DNA of 55,918 nt from Deltaproteobacteria bacterium (GTDB lineage Bacteria; Desulfobacterota; GWC2-55-46; DRQE01): assembly GCA_015492495.1 (NCBI GenBank), contig WGEY01000035.1:1-55918 (forward strand), given 5' to 3'. This document shows, piece after piece, positions 1 through 8,546 of this stretch. The translations under genes were made by a program, and so were the position numbers. A model generated the notes under the pieces. The model was not told the DNA's origin. It saw only the letters and a program-made list of their open reading frames with translations, and did no database searches. Each line of letters opens with the position of its first letter. Position 1 is the first letter of the stretch.

Positions 1-172
<172 letters not shown>

Positions 173-184
173 TTATGGACCATG

Positions 185-260
<76 letters not shown>

Positions 261-301
261 GGAGAGCTAACGGCACAAAGCCTCCCGCAGAGTTTGCAAG
301 A

Positions 302-375
302 TGGAGCGGGTGATGGGAATCGAACCCACGCATCCAGCTTGGAAGGCTGGAGTTCTACCACTGAACTACACCCGC
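302..375 (-). tRNA. tRNA-Gly(TCC)
   Basis: A 74-base cloverleaf with encoded CCA. The acceptor is GCGGGTG/CACCCGC, the anticodon stem CCAGC/GCTGG and the loop CTTCCAA, so the anticodon is TCC. It lies 41 bases before tRNA-Thr(GGT) and corresponds to glyT of the E. coli tufB operon. Confidence 0.97.
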
Positions 376-590
376 CTGCATACAACTTTTGATTCTGAGG
401 GCGGAACCACACAACAGCCAGAACAAGGAGGGGAGCTGCGATGAAACAACCTTCTGCCGCCCGTTTTTTTCAAACTAAGGTCGCCTGCCCACACAAGCGG
501 TGACAATTCGGGAAGTTTGCCCGGTACCCCAGTGACCATACTACAGCCCACTTGCCTTCCCCGACGACCCAAAATATACCCCTGCGCACC
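376..590 (-). other. Spacer inside the tRNA operon without a recognised gene
   Basis: About 215 bases between tRNA-Gly and repeat A1. In E. coli the tyrU-glyT gap is short, so this is extra DNA. It holds a 68-codon minus-strand open frame (366-572) that runs into tRNA-Gly and has no similarity I recognise, so I do not call it a gene. A TATATT box near 572-577 could be a weak internal promoter, but no good -35 is visible. Confidence 0.4.
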
Positions 591-700
591 TTAAGGAAAC
601 TCTGATTAATTCGTCATTGCAAGGAGCTAAGCGACGAAGCAACCTCTAAGTGTTTGATTTTACTAAAAACGAGATTGCTTCGCTGCGCTCGCAATGACGA
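591..700. repeat. Palindromic repeat family A, copy 1
   Basis: It begins with the family terminus GGAAACTCTGATTAATTCGT. From 611 to 700 it folds back on itself: TCGTCATTGC on the left matches GCAATGACGA on the right, and further inside GAAGCAACCTC pairs with GAGATTGCTTC. The outer right terminus is missing. Related copies lie at 1231, 29832, 30965 and 46388. It has no coding capacity and looks like a MITE or REP-type element. Its position, between tRNA-Tyr and tRNA-Gly in one operon, is unusual. Confidence 0.8.
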
Positions 701-819
701 AACAGGCAATAAAAGCTCGCCCTCGAAAAAGAAACCGGTACGGCTCTAAAAAAACGCCCGCCCGAAGCCCCCCGGACCCCGAGACAGAACCGATCCGACA
801 ACACACAAAAGACAAGACG

Positions 820-904
820 TGGTGGAGAGGGGAGGATTCGAACCTCCGAAGGCTGAGCCAGCAGATTTACAGTCTGCCCCCTTTGGCCACTCGGGAACCT
901 CTCC
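820..904 (-). tRNA. tRNA-Tyr(GTA)
   Basis: An 85-base class II tRNA with a long variable arm and encoded CCA. The acceptor is GGAGAGG/CCTCTCC, the anticodon stem GCAGA/TCTGC and the loop CTGTAAA, giving anticodon GTA. It corresponds to tyrU. A 444-base gap carrying repeat A1 separates it from tRNA-Gly. Confidence 0.97.
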
Positions 905-1031
905 CTGAAATTAAAGAAATAAGAGCCCTGAAGTCTCTCCCCCTGGAAGACCTCCTGGTTGCTCCGCTTTCTGTCTCGACATCACGCCTGGGGGCATCGG
1001 ATCTCCCCCCCGGCGTTCGAATGCAATGTTA

Positions 1032-1107
1032 TGGAGCTGGCGATGGGACTCGAACCCGCAACCTGCTGATTACAAATCAGCTGCTCTACCAATTGAGCTA
1101 CGCCAGC
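1032..1107 (-). tRNA. tRNA-Thr(TGT)
   Basis: A 76-base cloverleaf with encoded CCA. The acceptor is GCTGGCG/CGCCAGC, the anticodon stem GCTGA/TCAGC and the loop TTTGTAA, so the anticodon is TGT. It is the first tRNA of the operon (thrU position) and starts about 50 bases after a strong promoter. Confidence 0.97.
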
Positions 1108-1162
1108 CCTAATTATATTACCACGCAACAAAATCGACGAGTCGTGTGTCTTGAATCTAATA

Positions 1163-1192
1163 CTTATAGAACACCTGTGCGTGCGTTGTCAA
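1163..1192 (-). promoter_or_regulatory. Sigma-70 promoter of the tRNA-tuf operon
   Basis: On the minus strand, a perfect TTGACA (1192-1187), an 18-base spacer and TATAAG (1168-1163). The predicted start near 1156 lies about 50 bases before tRNA-Thr(TGT). Position and quality suit a strong stable-RNA promoter. Confidence 0.75.
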
Positions 1193-1230
1193 GTATTTTT
1201 TAGCGATTATGGGAGGTCGCTTTCTTAAAG

Positions 1231-1260
1231 TTAAGGAAACTCTTGATCAATTCGCCATTG
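1231..1260. repeat. Degenerate terminus of repeat family A, copy 2
   Basis: TTAAGGAAACTCTTGATCAA followed by TTCGCCATTG matches the left terminus of family A with an inserted T and a few changes. The palindromic body is not clear. Just beyond it, a small hairpin (CCTGC-CTTC-GCAGG type) lies at about 1283-1300. The remnant sits between the tRNA promoter and the 3' end of prfB. Confidence 0.55.
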
Positions 1261-1321
1261 TGTCCCGGTGCAGTGTCTGCATGACCTGCCTTCGCAGGTT
1301 CCTTGGAAAAAGCATCGGTCT

Positions 1322-2462
1322 TTAAGCGCCGCCGTGCGCCCGCTCTCTTCCCTCCGATTCTTGTTGCACACCGGCGCCGTGAAGGAGAAACGCCTCTATG
1401 AACTCATCGATACCTCCGTCGAGTACCGAGTCCACGTTACCGACCTCGATCCCTGTTCTATGGTCCTTCACAAGCCTGTAGGGCTGCAGGATGTAGGACC
1501 GTATCTGGCTTCCCCATGCGATCTCGCGCTTTTCATGGAGGCTCTCCATCTTCTCCTCCTCTTCCTTGCGCTTGAGCTCATAGAGGCGGGCCTTGAGTAT
1601 CTTCATGGCCATGGCCCGGTTCTTGTGCTGACTCCTCTCGTTCTGGCACTGTACGACTATGGCCGTTGGCAGGTGGGTTATACGCACGGCCGAGTCGGTC
1701 TTGTTCACATGCTGCCCCCCGGCCCCGCTTGAGCGGTATGTGTCCACCCTGAGGTCCGACTCGTTTATATCGATCTCGATATCCTCTTCCACCTCGGGGT
1801 AGACGAAGACAGAGGCAAAGGAGGTGTGCCTTCTCTTTGAGGCATCGAAGGGTGAAATCCTCACCAGCCTGTGAACACCGACCTCGGCCTTGAGATATCC
1901 GTAGGCGAACTCGCCGCTTACCGTGAACGTAACGCTCTTGAGCCCCGCCTCCTCCCCGGCCAGGTAATCGACTATCTCGGTCTTATACCCCTTGCGCTCC
2001 GCCCACCTCAAGTACATCCTCAGGAGTATATCGGCCCAGTCCTGGGCCTCGGTGCCGCCGGCCCCGGGATGGATCGAAACTATCGCGTTGGCACGGTCGT
2101 TCTCCCCGCCGAGCATCCTCCTAACCTCGAAGTCCTTGATCGAAGACTCGGCACGGGCCACCTTCTCGCCCGCCTCACGCGCCGTCTCCTCGTCCTCTTC
2201 CTCCCGGGCCAGCTCAAGTAGCACCTCGGCATCGTCCACCAGCCTTTCCATCTCATGAAAGGCGGAAAGCTCGGCCTCAAGAGAGGCCTTCTTTTTCATG
2301 ATGCCCTGTGCCCTCTCCTGGTCATCCCAGAAGCCGGGCTCACCGAGCACACGTTCTATGTCTTCAAGTTCCTTCTTCTTTTTATCCGGGTCAAAGATAA
2401 CCTCGGATCTCGTTCAACCTTTCCCTTGCCCGTTCGATCCTTTCCCTCGTCTCGTCAAACAT
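1322..2462 (-). CDS. prfB: Peptide chain release factor 2 (with +1 programmed frameshift)
   Basis: RF2 releases finished proteins at UGA and UAA codons. The first 23 codons run from the ATG at 2462 to an in-frame TGA at 2393-2391. Shifting +1 at CTT TGA C joins them to the long frame ending at 1322, giving 379 residues, near the usual length. The SPF stop-codon motif lies near residue 204 and the GGQ peptide-release motif at about 248-250 (SSGAGGQHVNK). The ATG overlaps the TGA of lnt by one base, so the two are probably translationally coupled. Starting the gene at 2350, inside the long frame, would miss the N-terminal domain start and the control site. Confidence 0.95.
2390..2405 (-). promoter_or_regulatory. 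prfB +1 programmed frameshift site
   Basis: The minus strand reads CGA GGT TAT CTT TGA C. The slippery CTT followed by UGA-C matches the conserved autoregulatory site of bacterial RF2 genes. A GAGGT stretch just before TAT resembles the internal Shine-Dalgarno that pushes the ribosome forward. The mechanism is known from E. coli: low RF2 lets the ribosome slip and make more RF2. Confidence 0.92.
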
Positions 2463-4003
2463 CACACAAACCTCCTCGTCTTCAAACTCGAAAAGATTAT
2501 AATAGCCGAAAATAGTGCGTTTGTACAGGGGAAAAAGAGCGTATGTCTTGAAAAAAACGTGGTTTTTCCCCGTTTAAGCCCGACCTCTCCGACGAGCACC
2601 TCGCGGCTGAGGAGCTGCGTCCTGGAGATGACCCTTCCAACCGGGTCCACCAGTGCGCTTATGCCGGTATTGGCTGAACGAACAAGAAAGACCCTGTTCT
2701 CCACGGCCCTCAGGATAGCCTTGTCGAAGTGTTGATAAGGCGCCGATGTCCTGCCGAACCATGCGTCGTTCGTGATGTTTACAAGCAGAGAGGCGCCGTT
2801 GTTCATGAAGGAAGCCGCCATCCCCGGGAAGATCGCCTCGTAGCAGATGAGGACGCCGATCCCCTCCCTCGAACCGTTGTTTATGAACTCGAGGGGAAAG
2901 GTTCCCCTGCCCGGAACAAAGTCCCCGGCGCCGGCCGTAAGCTTCCTGGCGAAGAAAAGGAGCCTTTTAAGCGGCACGTACTCGCCGAAGGGCACGAGAT
3001 GGACCTTGTCGTACCTGCCGGATACAAGCCCGGAGGGATCTATGAGATACGCGCTGTTAAGCAGGTTGACGCCGCCAGCGGACCGGTCGTATGTATAGTG
3101 CGGCGCACCGGTAAGAAGGTACGCCCCTGTCTCGACCGGTATCCTCGACACAAGGTCCCTCATTTCCCTGTCGTAGGCGAGGTAAAAGGGCATGGCCGTC
3201 TCTGGAAAGACTATGAACTCCGCCCCATCCTCCTTCGCCTTGGTGCTCAGCCTGCGGTAGAGGTTTACGGTTTCGAGCTTAAGGGAGGGATTCCACTTCA
3301 ACGACTGCTCGATATTGCCCTGCACAACCCCCACCCTGAGCCTCCTCCAGCCCGCAACCTCCCTGTCGACCTTATCGGTCCTCACCACACCGTAACCCAG
3401 GACCAGTACGGTCGCAAGAAGTGCTGTCGCCGCAACATGGACGCGGCCTCGTCCCCTTGCCGGGCCGCGCCAGGCGAGGTATATCGCTGTGTTGATCATA
3501 ACCACCCAGAACGATACCCCCCACACCCCGGTTATGTCGGCTATCTGTATGAGCGGAAGGTATGCGACCTGTGAGTACCCCATGAGCACCCAAGGAAAGC
3601 CGGTAAACAACGCACCCCTCAGGTACTCCAGTACAACCCAGAGCGACGGCAAAAAAAGGAGCCTCACGAGCGGTCCGCTGCGCTCCGTCACCTTGAAGCC
3701 CAGCGCGAAGAGGCCCACGAAGACGGCGAGGTACGAGGCCAGAAGGAGCATGACCCCAGTACCCGCCGCAAGGGAGACCCCTCCGTAGAAGTACATGGAG
3801 TGAACCACCCAGTAGACCGTTCCAAGGAAGAAGAAGAAGCCCCATGCCCAGCCGAGCAAAAAGGACCTTCGTGTGCCTGCGCCTTCGAGGGCGAAAAGGA
3901 ACGGAACGAGCACCGCCCATGCGACAAAGCCTTTGTCGAACGGCCCGAACGCGGCCACGGCCGCAAGCCCTGATATGATGGAAAGGAGTATCCTCTTCTT
4001 CAT
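2462..4003 (-). CDS. lnt: Apolipoprotein N-acyltransferase
   Basis: Lnt adds the third acyl chain to the N-terminal cysteine of lipoproteins in the inner membrane, before Lol sorting. At 513 residues it has the normal length. The first 210 residues form about six to seven membrane helices. The rest is a carbon-nitrogen hydrolase domain with the expected triad: Glu268 (VFPETAMPF), Lys333 (DKVHLVPFG) and Cys387 (LICYEA). I chose the ATG at 4003 because it overlaps the stop of the preceding gene (ATGA) and starts a good MKKRILLS membrane anchor; the open frame runs further upstream, but that part lies inside the neighbour. The stop overlaps the prfB start by one base. Confidence 0.96.
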   Translation of the reverse strand: MKKRILLSIISGLAAVAAFGPFDKGFVAWAVLVPFLFALEGAGTRRSFLLGWAWGFFFFLGTVYWVVHSMYFYGGVSLAAGTGVMLLLASYLAVFVGLFALGFKVTERSGPLVRLLFLPSLWVVLEYLRGALFTGFPWVLMGYSQVAYLPLIQIADITGVWGVSFWVVMINTAIYLAWRGPARGRGRVHVAATALLATVLVLGYGVVRTDKVDREVAGWRRLRVGVVQGNIEQSLKWNPSLKLETVNLYRRLSTKAKEDGAEFIVFPETAMPFYLAYDREMRDLVSRIPVETGAYLLTGAPHYTYDRSAGGVNLLNSAYLIDPSGLVSGRYDKVHLVPFGEYVPLKRLLFFARKLTAGAGDFVPGRGTFPLEFINNGSREGIGVLICYEAIFPGMAASFMNNGASLLVNITNDAWFGRTSAPYQHFDKAILRAVENRVFLVRSANTGISALVDPVGRVISRTQLLSREVLVGEVGLKRGKTTFFSRHTLFFPCTNALFSAIIIFSSLKTRRFV

Positions 4004-4743
4004 GCCAGAAAGGTGGTGAACAGGTAATAGATGAGCAACGTGAGGCCCGTTCCGAGCAACGCGCCGAGAAGCACCTCGAAGCGGGTATGTATCCCCCTTA
4101 CGACCCTCGAATGGCTCACCATCACGGCCAGAACCAGCGTAAAGGCGCTCACAAGGGGGTTGAGCGTCAATATGGTCACGGACGTCCACATGGAAAAGGC
4201 CACCGCGGCGTGACCGCTGGGCAGCCCTCCCTGGAGCGGCCTGCCCCTTGCAAAAAATGTCTTGGATACTATGACCCCTATCAGCACCATGAGAAGCGCT
4301 ATGACCGCGATGTGTGCTGAGAAGTGCCTGGCCTCCCTCAACGCTATGGCGGTGGGCTCGAGGAGGTACTTTGAAAACAGGACGTACACCATTACGGCCA
4401 GGGCCAGGGCCGAGATGAGCACCGCCCCGGCTGATACGTCCTTTGCCACCTTGGCGGTGATGTTGTACTTCTGCTCAAGGAGGTTTACTGTCTCCTCTAT
4501 GGCCGTATTCAGCATCTCGGCGGCGAGCAGTATTATTATGGACATGGCAAAGAGCATGAACTCCACGAGCGGAAGCTTCAGGACGAGGCTTACGATGAGC
4601 GCGACGATTGCGACCAGGAAGTGGTACCTCATGTGCCTCTGGGTCCTGGCCGCGTAAAGTATGCCCTCTATGGCACAGTTGAGCGCCTCAAACCAGCTGC
4701 CGGGTTTTATGGGTCCGGAGGGTCTTTCAGGGGATCTGCTCAT
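4000..4743 (-). CDS. Diacylglycerol/undecaprenol kinase fused to a PAP2 phosphatase
   Basis: This is a 247-residue membrane protein made of two enzyme halves. Residues about 20-125 are a DgkA-type lipid kinase, with the signature AEMLNTAIEETVN and three helices. Residues about 140-245 are a PAP2 phosphatase, with its three motifs KTFFARGRP, PSGH and SHSRVVRGIH. One half can phosphorylate a lipid alcohol such as undecaprenol or diacylglycerol, and the other can remove phosphate. Such fusions occur in several bacterial groups; the substrate here is inferred. The gene overlaps lnt by four bases (ATGA) and follows ybeY after a 126-base gap, in a cell-envelope and RNA-maintenance operon. Confidence 0.88.
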   Translation of the reverse strand: MSRSPERPSGPIKPGSWFEALNCAIEGILYAARTQRHMRYHFLVAIVALIVSLVLKLPLVEFMLFAMSIIILLAAEMLNTAIEETVNLLEQKYNITAKVAKDVSAGAVLISALALAVMVYVLFSKYLLEPTAIALREARHFSAHIAVIALLMVLIGVIVSKTFFARGRPLQGGLPSGHAAVAFSMWTSVTILTLNPLVSAFTLVLAVMVSHSRVVRGIHTRFEVLLGALLGTGLTLLIYYLFTTFLA

Positions 4744-4869
4744 AGGTCACTTGATACCATGAAGTCGCGGCCATTGGCATCCACCGCCTTCGGGGTCGGA
4801 ATACGACCCGACGGACGGCGGTGGCCGAACGGAGGCCATAAAAAGATGGGGCCGGCGGGACCCAGTCTG

Positions 4870-5301
4870 TCACCGATCGATAATACCCCTTTTTTCAATG
4901 GCCGCGAGCAACTCCTCTTCCTTCCTCCTCATCTTTGCGGCCTGGCGCCCGCCGTTGACGTGGTCATAGCCTACAAGGTGCAGTATGCCGTGCACGAGAA
5001 GCCTCGCCATCTCGCGGTCAAGGCTTACGGAGTACCGCGCCGCCTGGCTGCGTGCACGCTCTACGGATATGACTACATCCCCGATCAGGCTGGGGTCGTC
5101 CATGGGAAAGCTCAACACGTCTGTGGGCCTGTCGAGGTCGCGGTACCGCCTGTTGAGTTCTCGTATGCCGTCGTCATCGGTAAGCGAGATGCTCAGCTCC
5201 GCATCCACGAGCCCGAGCGCCTCCAGCGCCGCCTCGGCCATCTTCCTTATCTTCCTCAGCCCGCACCTCCGGGAGGTCTTTACGTCCAGTTCTACCTTCA
5301 A
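4870..5301 (-). CDS. ybeY: Endoribonuclease / rRNA maturation factor YbeY
   Basis: YbeY is a zinc metalloprotein needed for 16S rRNA 3'-end maturation and ribosome quality control. The 143-residue product has the diagnostic zinc motif [11 protein letters not shown] near residues 106-116 and the upstream LSFPMDD segment. It overlaps phoH by four bases (ATGA), the usual phoH-ybeY pairing. Confidence 0.96.
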   Translation of the reverse strand: MKVELDVKTSRRCGLRKIRKMAEAALEALGLVDAELSISLTDDDGIRELNRRYRDLDRPTDVLSFPMDDPSLIGDVVISVERARSQAARYSVSLDREMARLLVHGILHLVGYDHVNGGRQAAKMRRKEEELLAAIEKRGIIDR

Positions 5302-6293
5302 GAGGTCTCCTCCCGAGTTCCCGCCTCCTTTTTCGCAGCAGCCCGCTCAAACGCCTTTATAACCTCCTGAACGAGCGGATGCCTTACGACGTCGGTCTCA
5401 CTGAAGTAGACGAACTCTATGCCGTCTATGCCCTGGAGTATCTTCTGCGCCTCCACGAGCCCGGACGGGCGGGCAAGCGGCAGGTCTATCTGGGTTATGT
5501 CACCGGTGATGACGGCCTTTGAGCTGAAGCCGAGCCTCGTCAGGAACATCTTCATCTGGTCTATCGTGGTGTTCTGGGCCTCGTCGAGTATCACGAAGGA
5601 GTCGTTGAGGGTCCTCCCCCTCATGAACGCAAGGGGCGCGACCTCTATGGTCCCGCGCTCTATGAGCTTCTGGGCGCGCTCGAAGTCCATCATGTCATGG
5701 AGTGCGTCGTACAGCGGACGCAGGTAGGGATCCACCTTGGCCACCAGGTCGCCCGGCAGAAACCCGAGCTTCTCGCCAGCCTCGACCGCCGGCCTCACCA
5801 GGATTATCCTGTCGACCTCCTTACTTGACAGTGCGGCAACCGCTGCGGCCATAGCAAGATAGGTCTTTCCGGTGCCGGCCGGTCCTATCGCAAAGACTAT
5901 GTCGTACCTCCTTATTGCGTCGAGGTACCTCTTCTGGGCGACACTCTTCGGGGCTATCCGCTTTTTACGGTACGAGGTGGCGACGGAATCCATGAACACA
6001 TCCTTGAGATGGATGGAGCCGTCGGCAATGAGTATCCTCAAGGCGTAATCAAAGTCCGGCAGGGTGAGCTGGTAACCGGACTTGAGAAGATCGTAGAGCT
6101 CGGCGAGCAGGCGTTCGGCAAGCCCCACCCCCTCGGCCCCTCCCTGTATGGTCACGAGGGTGCCCCTTGTATCTATCCTTACGCCCAGCCTCTTCTCAAG
6201 CCACTTGAGGTTCTCCCCTCCCCTGCCGAAGAGGACGGGTGCGAGGGTGTTGTCGTCGAGGGTTATCTGCCTGCTTACCTTTTCCTTGGCCAA
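5298..6293 (-). CDS. phoH: PhoH-family ATPase
   Basis: PhoH-like (YbeZ) proteins are cytoplasmic ATPases linked to RNA processing and found beside ybeY. The 331-residue protein has an N-terminal KH-like part (residues about 10-90), a Walker A motif [10 protein letters not shown] (about 136-145) and a Walker B region FVILDEAQN. The start is a TTG at 6293 (MAKEKVSRQ), about 10 bases after a GAGAGG ribosome binding site; no ATG fits better. It overlaps ybeY by four bases and lies 53 bases after the GH57 gene. Confidence 0.94.
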   Translation of the reverse strand: MAKEKVSRQITLDDNTLAPVLFGRGGENLKWLEKRLGVRIDTRGTLVTIQGGAEGVGLAERLLAELYDLLKSGYQLTLPDFDYALRILIADGSIHLKDVFMDSVATSYRKKRIAPKSVAQKRYLDAIRRYDIVFAIGPAGTGKTYLAMAAAVAALSSKEVDRIILVRPAVEAGEKLGFLPGDLVAKVDPYLRPLYDALHDMMDFERAQKLIERGTIEVAPLAFMRGRTLNDSFVILDEAQNTTIDQMKMFLTRLGFSSKAVITGDITQIDLPLARPSGLVEAQKILQGIDGIEFVYFSETDVVRHPLVQEVIKAFERAAAKKEAGTREETS

Positions 6294-6346
6294 TAAAACA
6301 AGACCTCTCTTCTTTCTCTTGCCGTCTCCTGTCTATTCTCCGCGGC

Positions 6347-8092
6347 TTACAGGGGTCGTGCTCCGCATGGCGCAAACTCCAGAGCTCCGAACCACCTCGG
6401 GTCGAGGTCCGCAAAGAGGTTGTCCCTCTGCTTGACAAGGGCGAGAAGGTTCCTATCGCCGTCTGTAAGGGATTCACCGTTCGCCTTCTTTCTGGCCATG
6501 GCGGCGAGCTTTTTGAAGTCCTCGTAGTGCCTGGCAACGCGCTCGGCCGCATAGTCGGCCGCCGAGCGCGTGGAGATCAGGAACTGCCAGTCGGACGACT
6601 CAAGGAGGAGAAGCTCCCTGCCGGCCTGGGCCAGTATCTGCAAAAGCTCTGGATCATTGGTGTCACCGTACCGCGCGGCCAGCTCATGCATCTCGTCCTC
6701 GGCCTCGTATATATGCACCCAGGTCCACTTGTTCATGTCATTGAACCATATCCAATGATACCCCCCCTCCCCCCAAGAACCCTCTGGCAACTGTACGACC
6801 TCGACGGGGCGGTTCAGATCGAGGTACTCGCCGCCGGTTACGAGCCTCACCTCTCCGTCGTCGTGAAGGGCCTTTATCGCGTGGTACAGGCACTCAGGCC
6901 CCTCGAACCACCAATGGCCGAAGAGTTCGGCGTCGTACGGCGAAACCACGATACCCTGCTCGCCGGTCTCTTCGAGGTGGCCTCTTAGGTTCCCCTTGAC
7001 GAGATCCTTGAAGTGGCCGGCGTTCTCCCGGATGCGCGAGGCGGCGCTCTCGGGGTTGTACGGCTGCTTGTCCGCAAGGTCTGCCCCTGAGTCAGTAACC
7101 CTCCAGTAGCGAAGGCCACCTGGGAACCTCTTTTTGTGGAAGTCCAGGTAGTTGGGGTCCCCCGGGTAGCCCCACTCGCCGCTCCATACCTGGAGACCTG
7201 TGGCAGGGTCCCTTGTAAAGACCGCAACCGGCATCTTTCCTTCGATGGCCGGACCGACCCAGTAGACCCTGAACGGGGACCTTTCCGTGGTCTCGGGCAT
7301 GGGCTGGTACTGGTCTTTGAAGGTCGCCCACAGGTTCTTGAGGTCCTCGAAGCGGTCGAGGTACACGCCCATGGCCTTGCCACCCTTGAGAAGATGAGCG
7401 TCTATGTAAAAGTACTCTAAGCCGTTCTCGCTCAGAAACTCCTCCACACCCTTTCGCAGATATGGCTCCCTCTCTTCACCGGCGGGCCTCTTCCACATGT
7501 AGGACGGCCTGTAGGCGCACTCGGGCAGCCATATGCCGCGGGGGTCCCTTCCGAAGTGCCTCCTGTAGCTCGAGACAGCCTGCTTCACCTGCGCCTGTAT
7601 GCTCTCGTCCCTGGAAAGCAGTGGAAAGTAGCCGTGTGTGGCGCCGCAGGTGATTATCTCTATGTGTCCTCCGTCCTGCAGCCTCCGGAAGGCCCCGACG
7701 ATGTCTTCACCGTAGGTGTCGACAAAGTCCCTGTACGTGGAGCCGTAAAGATCGAGCCACATGCGTGCCACCCCGGCCATGTGCTCTTCTCCGAGCAGGG
7801 TGAACTCGTCGATATCGTGCCTTGCGGCCTCCATCTTCTGTTCGAGGTACCGCTTGAACCCTGCCTTGAACTCCTCGTCCACGAGCATCTCTGTGAGGAC
7901 CGGTGAGAGGTCTATGGTGACCCTGGGGCTCATGCCCTCGTCTATGAGGCGGCCGAATACCTTCAAAAGCGGCAGGTACGTCTCTGCCGCCGCCTCGTTG
8001 AGCCAGTCGACCCCATGCGGCCAAGTGCCGTGTGACACCACGTATGGAAGGTGCGCATGCAGCACGAGGCTGAAGTAACCTATATTTTTCAC
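6347..8092 (-). CDS. GH57-family 1,4-alpha-glucan branching enzyme
   Basis: A 581-residue glycoside hydrolase family 57 protein that probably introduces alpha-1,6 branches into glycogen in the cytoplasm. The N-terminus YFSLVLHAHLPYV is the first GH57 motif. The catalytic glutamate lies in WLPECAYRP (about residue 190) and the catalytic aspartate in VVSPYDAELFGHWW (about 375). The C-terminal helical domain with the WQFLISTRSA segment is typical of the branching-enzyme subgroup (DUF1957). The start is a GTG at 8092 with GGAGG 8 bases upstream. No other glycogen gene is adjacent; it heads the phoH-ybeY operon. Confidence 0.88.
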   Translation of the reverse strand: MKNIGYFSLVLHAHLPYVVSHGTWPHGVDWLNEAAAETYLPLLKVFGRLIDEGMSPRVTIDLSPVLTEMLVDEEFKAGFKRYLEQKMEAARHDIDEFTLLGEEHMAGVARMWLDLYGSTYRDFVDTYGEDIVGAFRRLQDGGHIEIITCGATHGYFPLLSRDESIQAQVKQAVSSYRRHFGRDPRGIWLPECAYRPSYMWKRPAGEEREPYLRKGVEEFLSENGLEYFYIDAHLLKGGKAMGVYLDRFEDLKNLWATFKDQYQPMPETTERSPFRVYWVGPAIEGKMPVAVFTRDPATGLQVWSGEWGYPGDPNYLDFHKKRFPGGLRYWRVTDSGADLADKQPYNPESAASRIRENAGHFKDLVKGNLRGHLEETGEQGIVVSPYDAELFGHWWFEGPECLYHAIKALHDDGEVRLVTGGEYLDLNRPVEVVQLPEGSWGEGGYHWIWFNDMNKWTWVHIYEAEDEMHELAARYGDTNDPELLQILAQAGRELLLLESSDWQFLISTRSAADYAAERVARHYEDFKKLAAMARKKANGESLTDGDRNLLALVKQRDNLFADLDPRWFGALEFAPCGARPL

Positions 8093-8156
8093 AAGAGAAT
8101 ACCTCCAAAATTACAGGGCCTTACACCCCGTTTCAATGACGAAGCGTAGCACCTTG

Positions 8157-8185
8157 AGTCTATCATAGGGCCGGCCGTTTTGCAA
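8157..8185 (-). promoter_or_regulatory. Possible promoter for the GH57-phoH-prfB operon
   Basis: Minus strand TTGCAA (8185-8180), 17-base spacer, TAGACT (8162-8157); predicted start about 8150, some 58 bases before the GTG. Both boxes match consensus at four of six positions only. Confidence 0.35.
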
Positions 8186-8285
8186 TTTTTAGTCAATGCC
8201 GGCAAATGTACCTGGAAACCCGCATCCTTTCCGCACGGCCCTGCCACCGCGGTCGCACGAAAAGCGCGGTGTAGCCGGACCCTGA

Positions 8286-8417
8286 CAGCAACCGTTGAAC
8301 ATGCATAGCGAGCGCCTGTCTGCGTGCGGACCGCGCAGACAGGCATCCCCCGCAGCGGGCTGCGGGGTTAAGGGGCAAAATGTAACCGGATAACTACTTA
8401 CATGAGAAGATTCCCTG
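8286..8417. repeat. Palindromic repeat family B, copy 1
   Basis: This element of about 132 bases matches 38953-39079. Shared parts are GCATAGCGAGCGCCTGTCTGC against GCAAAGCGAGCGCCTGTCTGC, two internal hairpins (one of CTGTCTGC/GCAGACAG type, one CCCCGCAGC/GCTGCGGGG), and a terminal TTCCCTG that is inverted at the left end in the better preserved copy. It fills the gap between lpxC and the GH57 gene, which otherwise (8093-8546) contains no gene. Confidence 0.7.
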
Positions 8418-8546
8418 AGCCGGCCCAGGGAGCTTCAATCGGAGCGCAAAAAAGACAGGCACAGATACACAAGGGCTTGGGCCCGGTCTACCTTATAACC
8501 GGGTGTAAGGTGGACATGGATACGGATAAGAACAGAAGGATGGGTC

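Noticed and set aside
366-572. A 68-codon minus-strand frame between tRNA-Tyr and tRNA-Gly
   Set aside because: It runs into tRNA-Gly, has no start signal and no similarity I know.
694-1203. A 169-codon plus-strand frame
   Set aside because: It crosses two tRNA genes on the opposite strand and is not coding.
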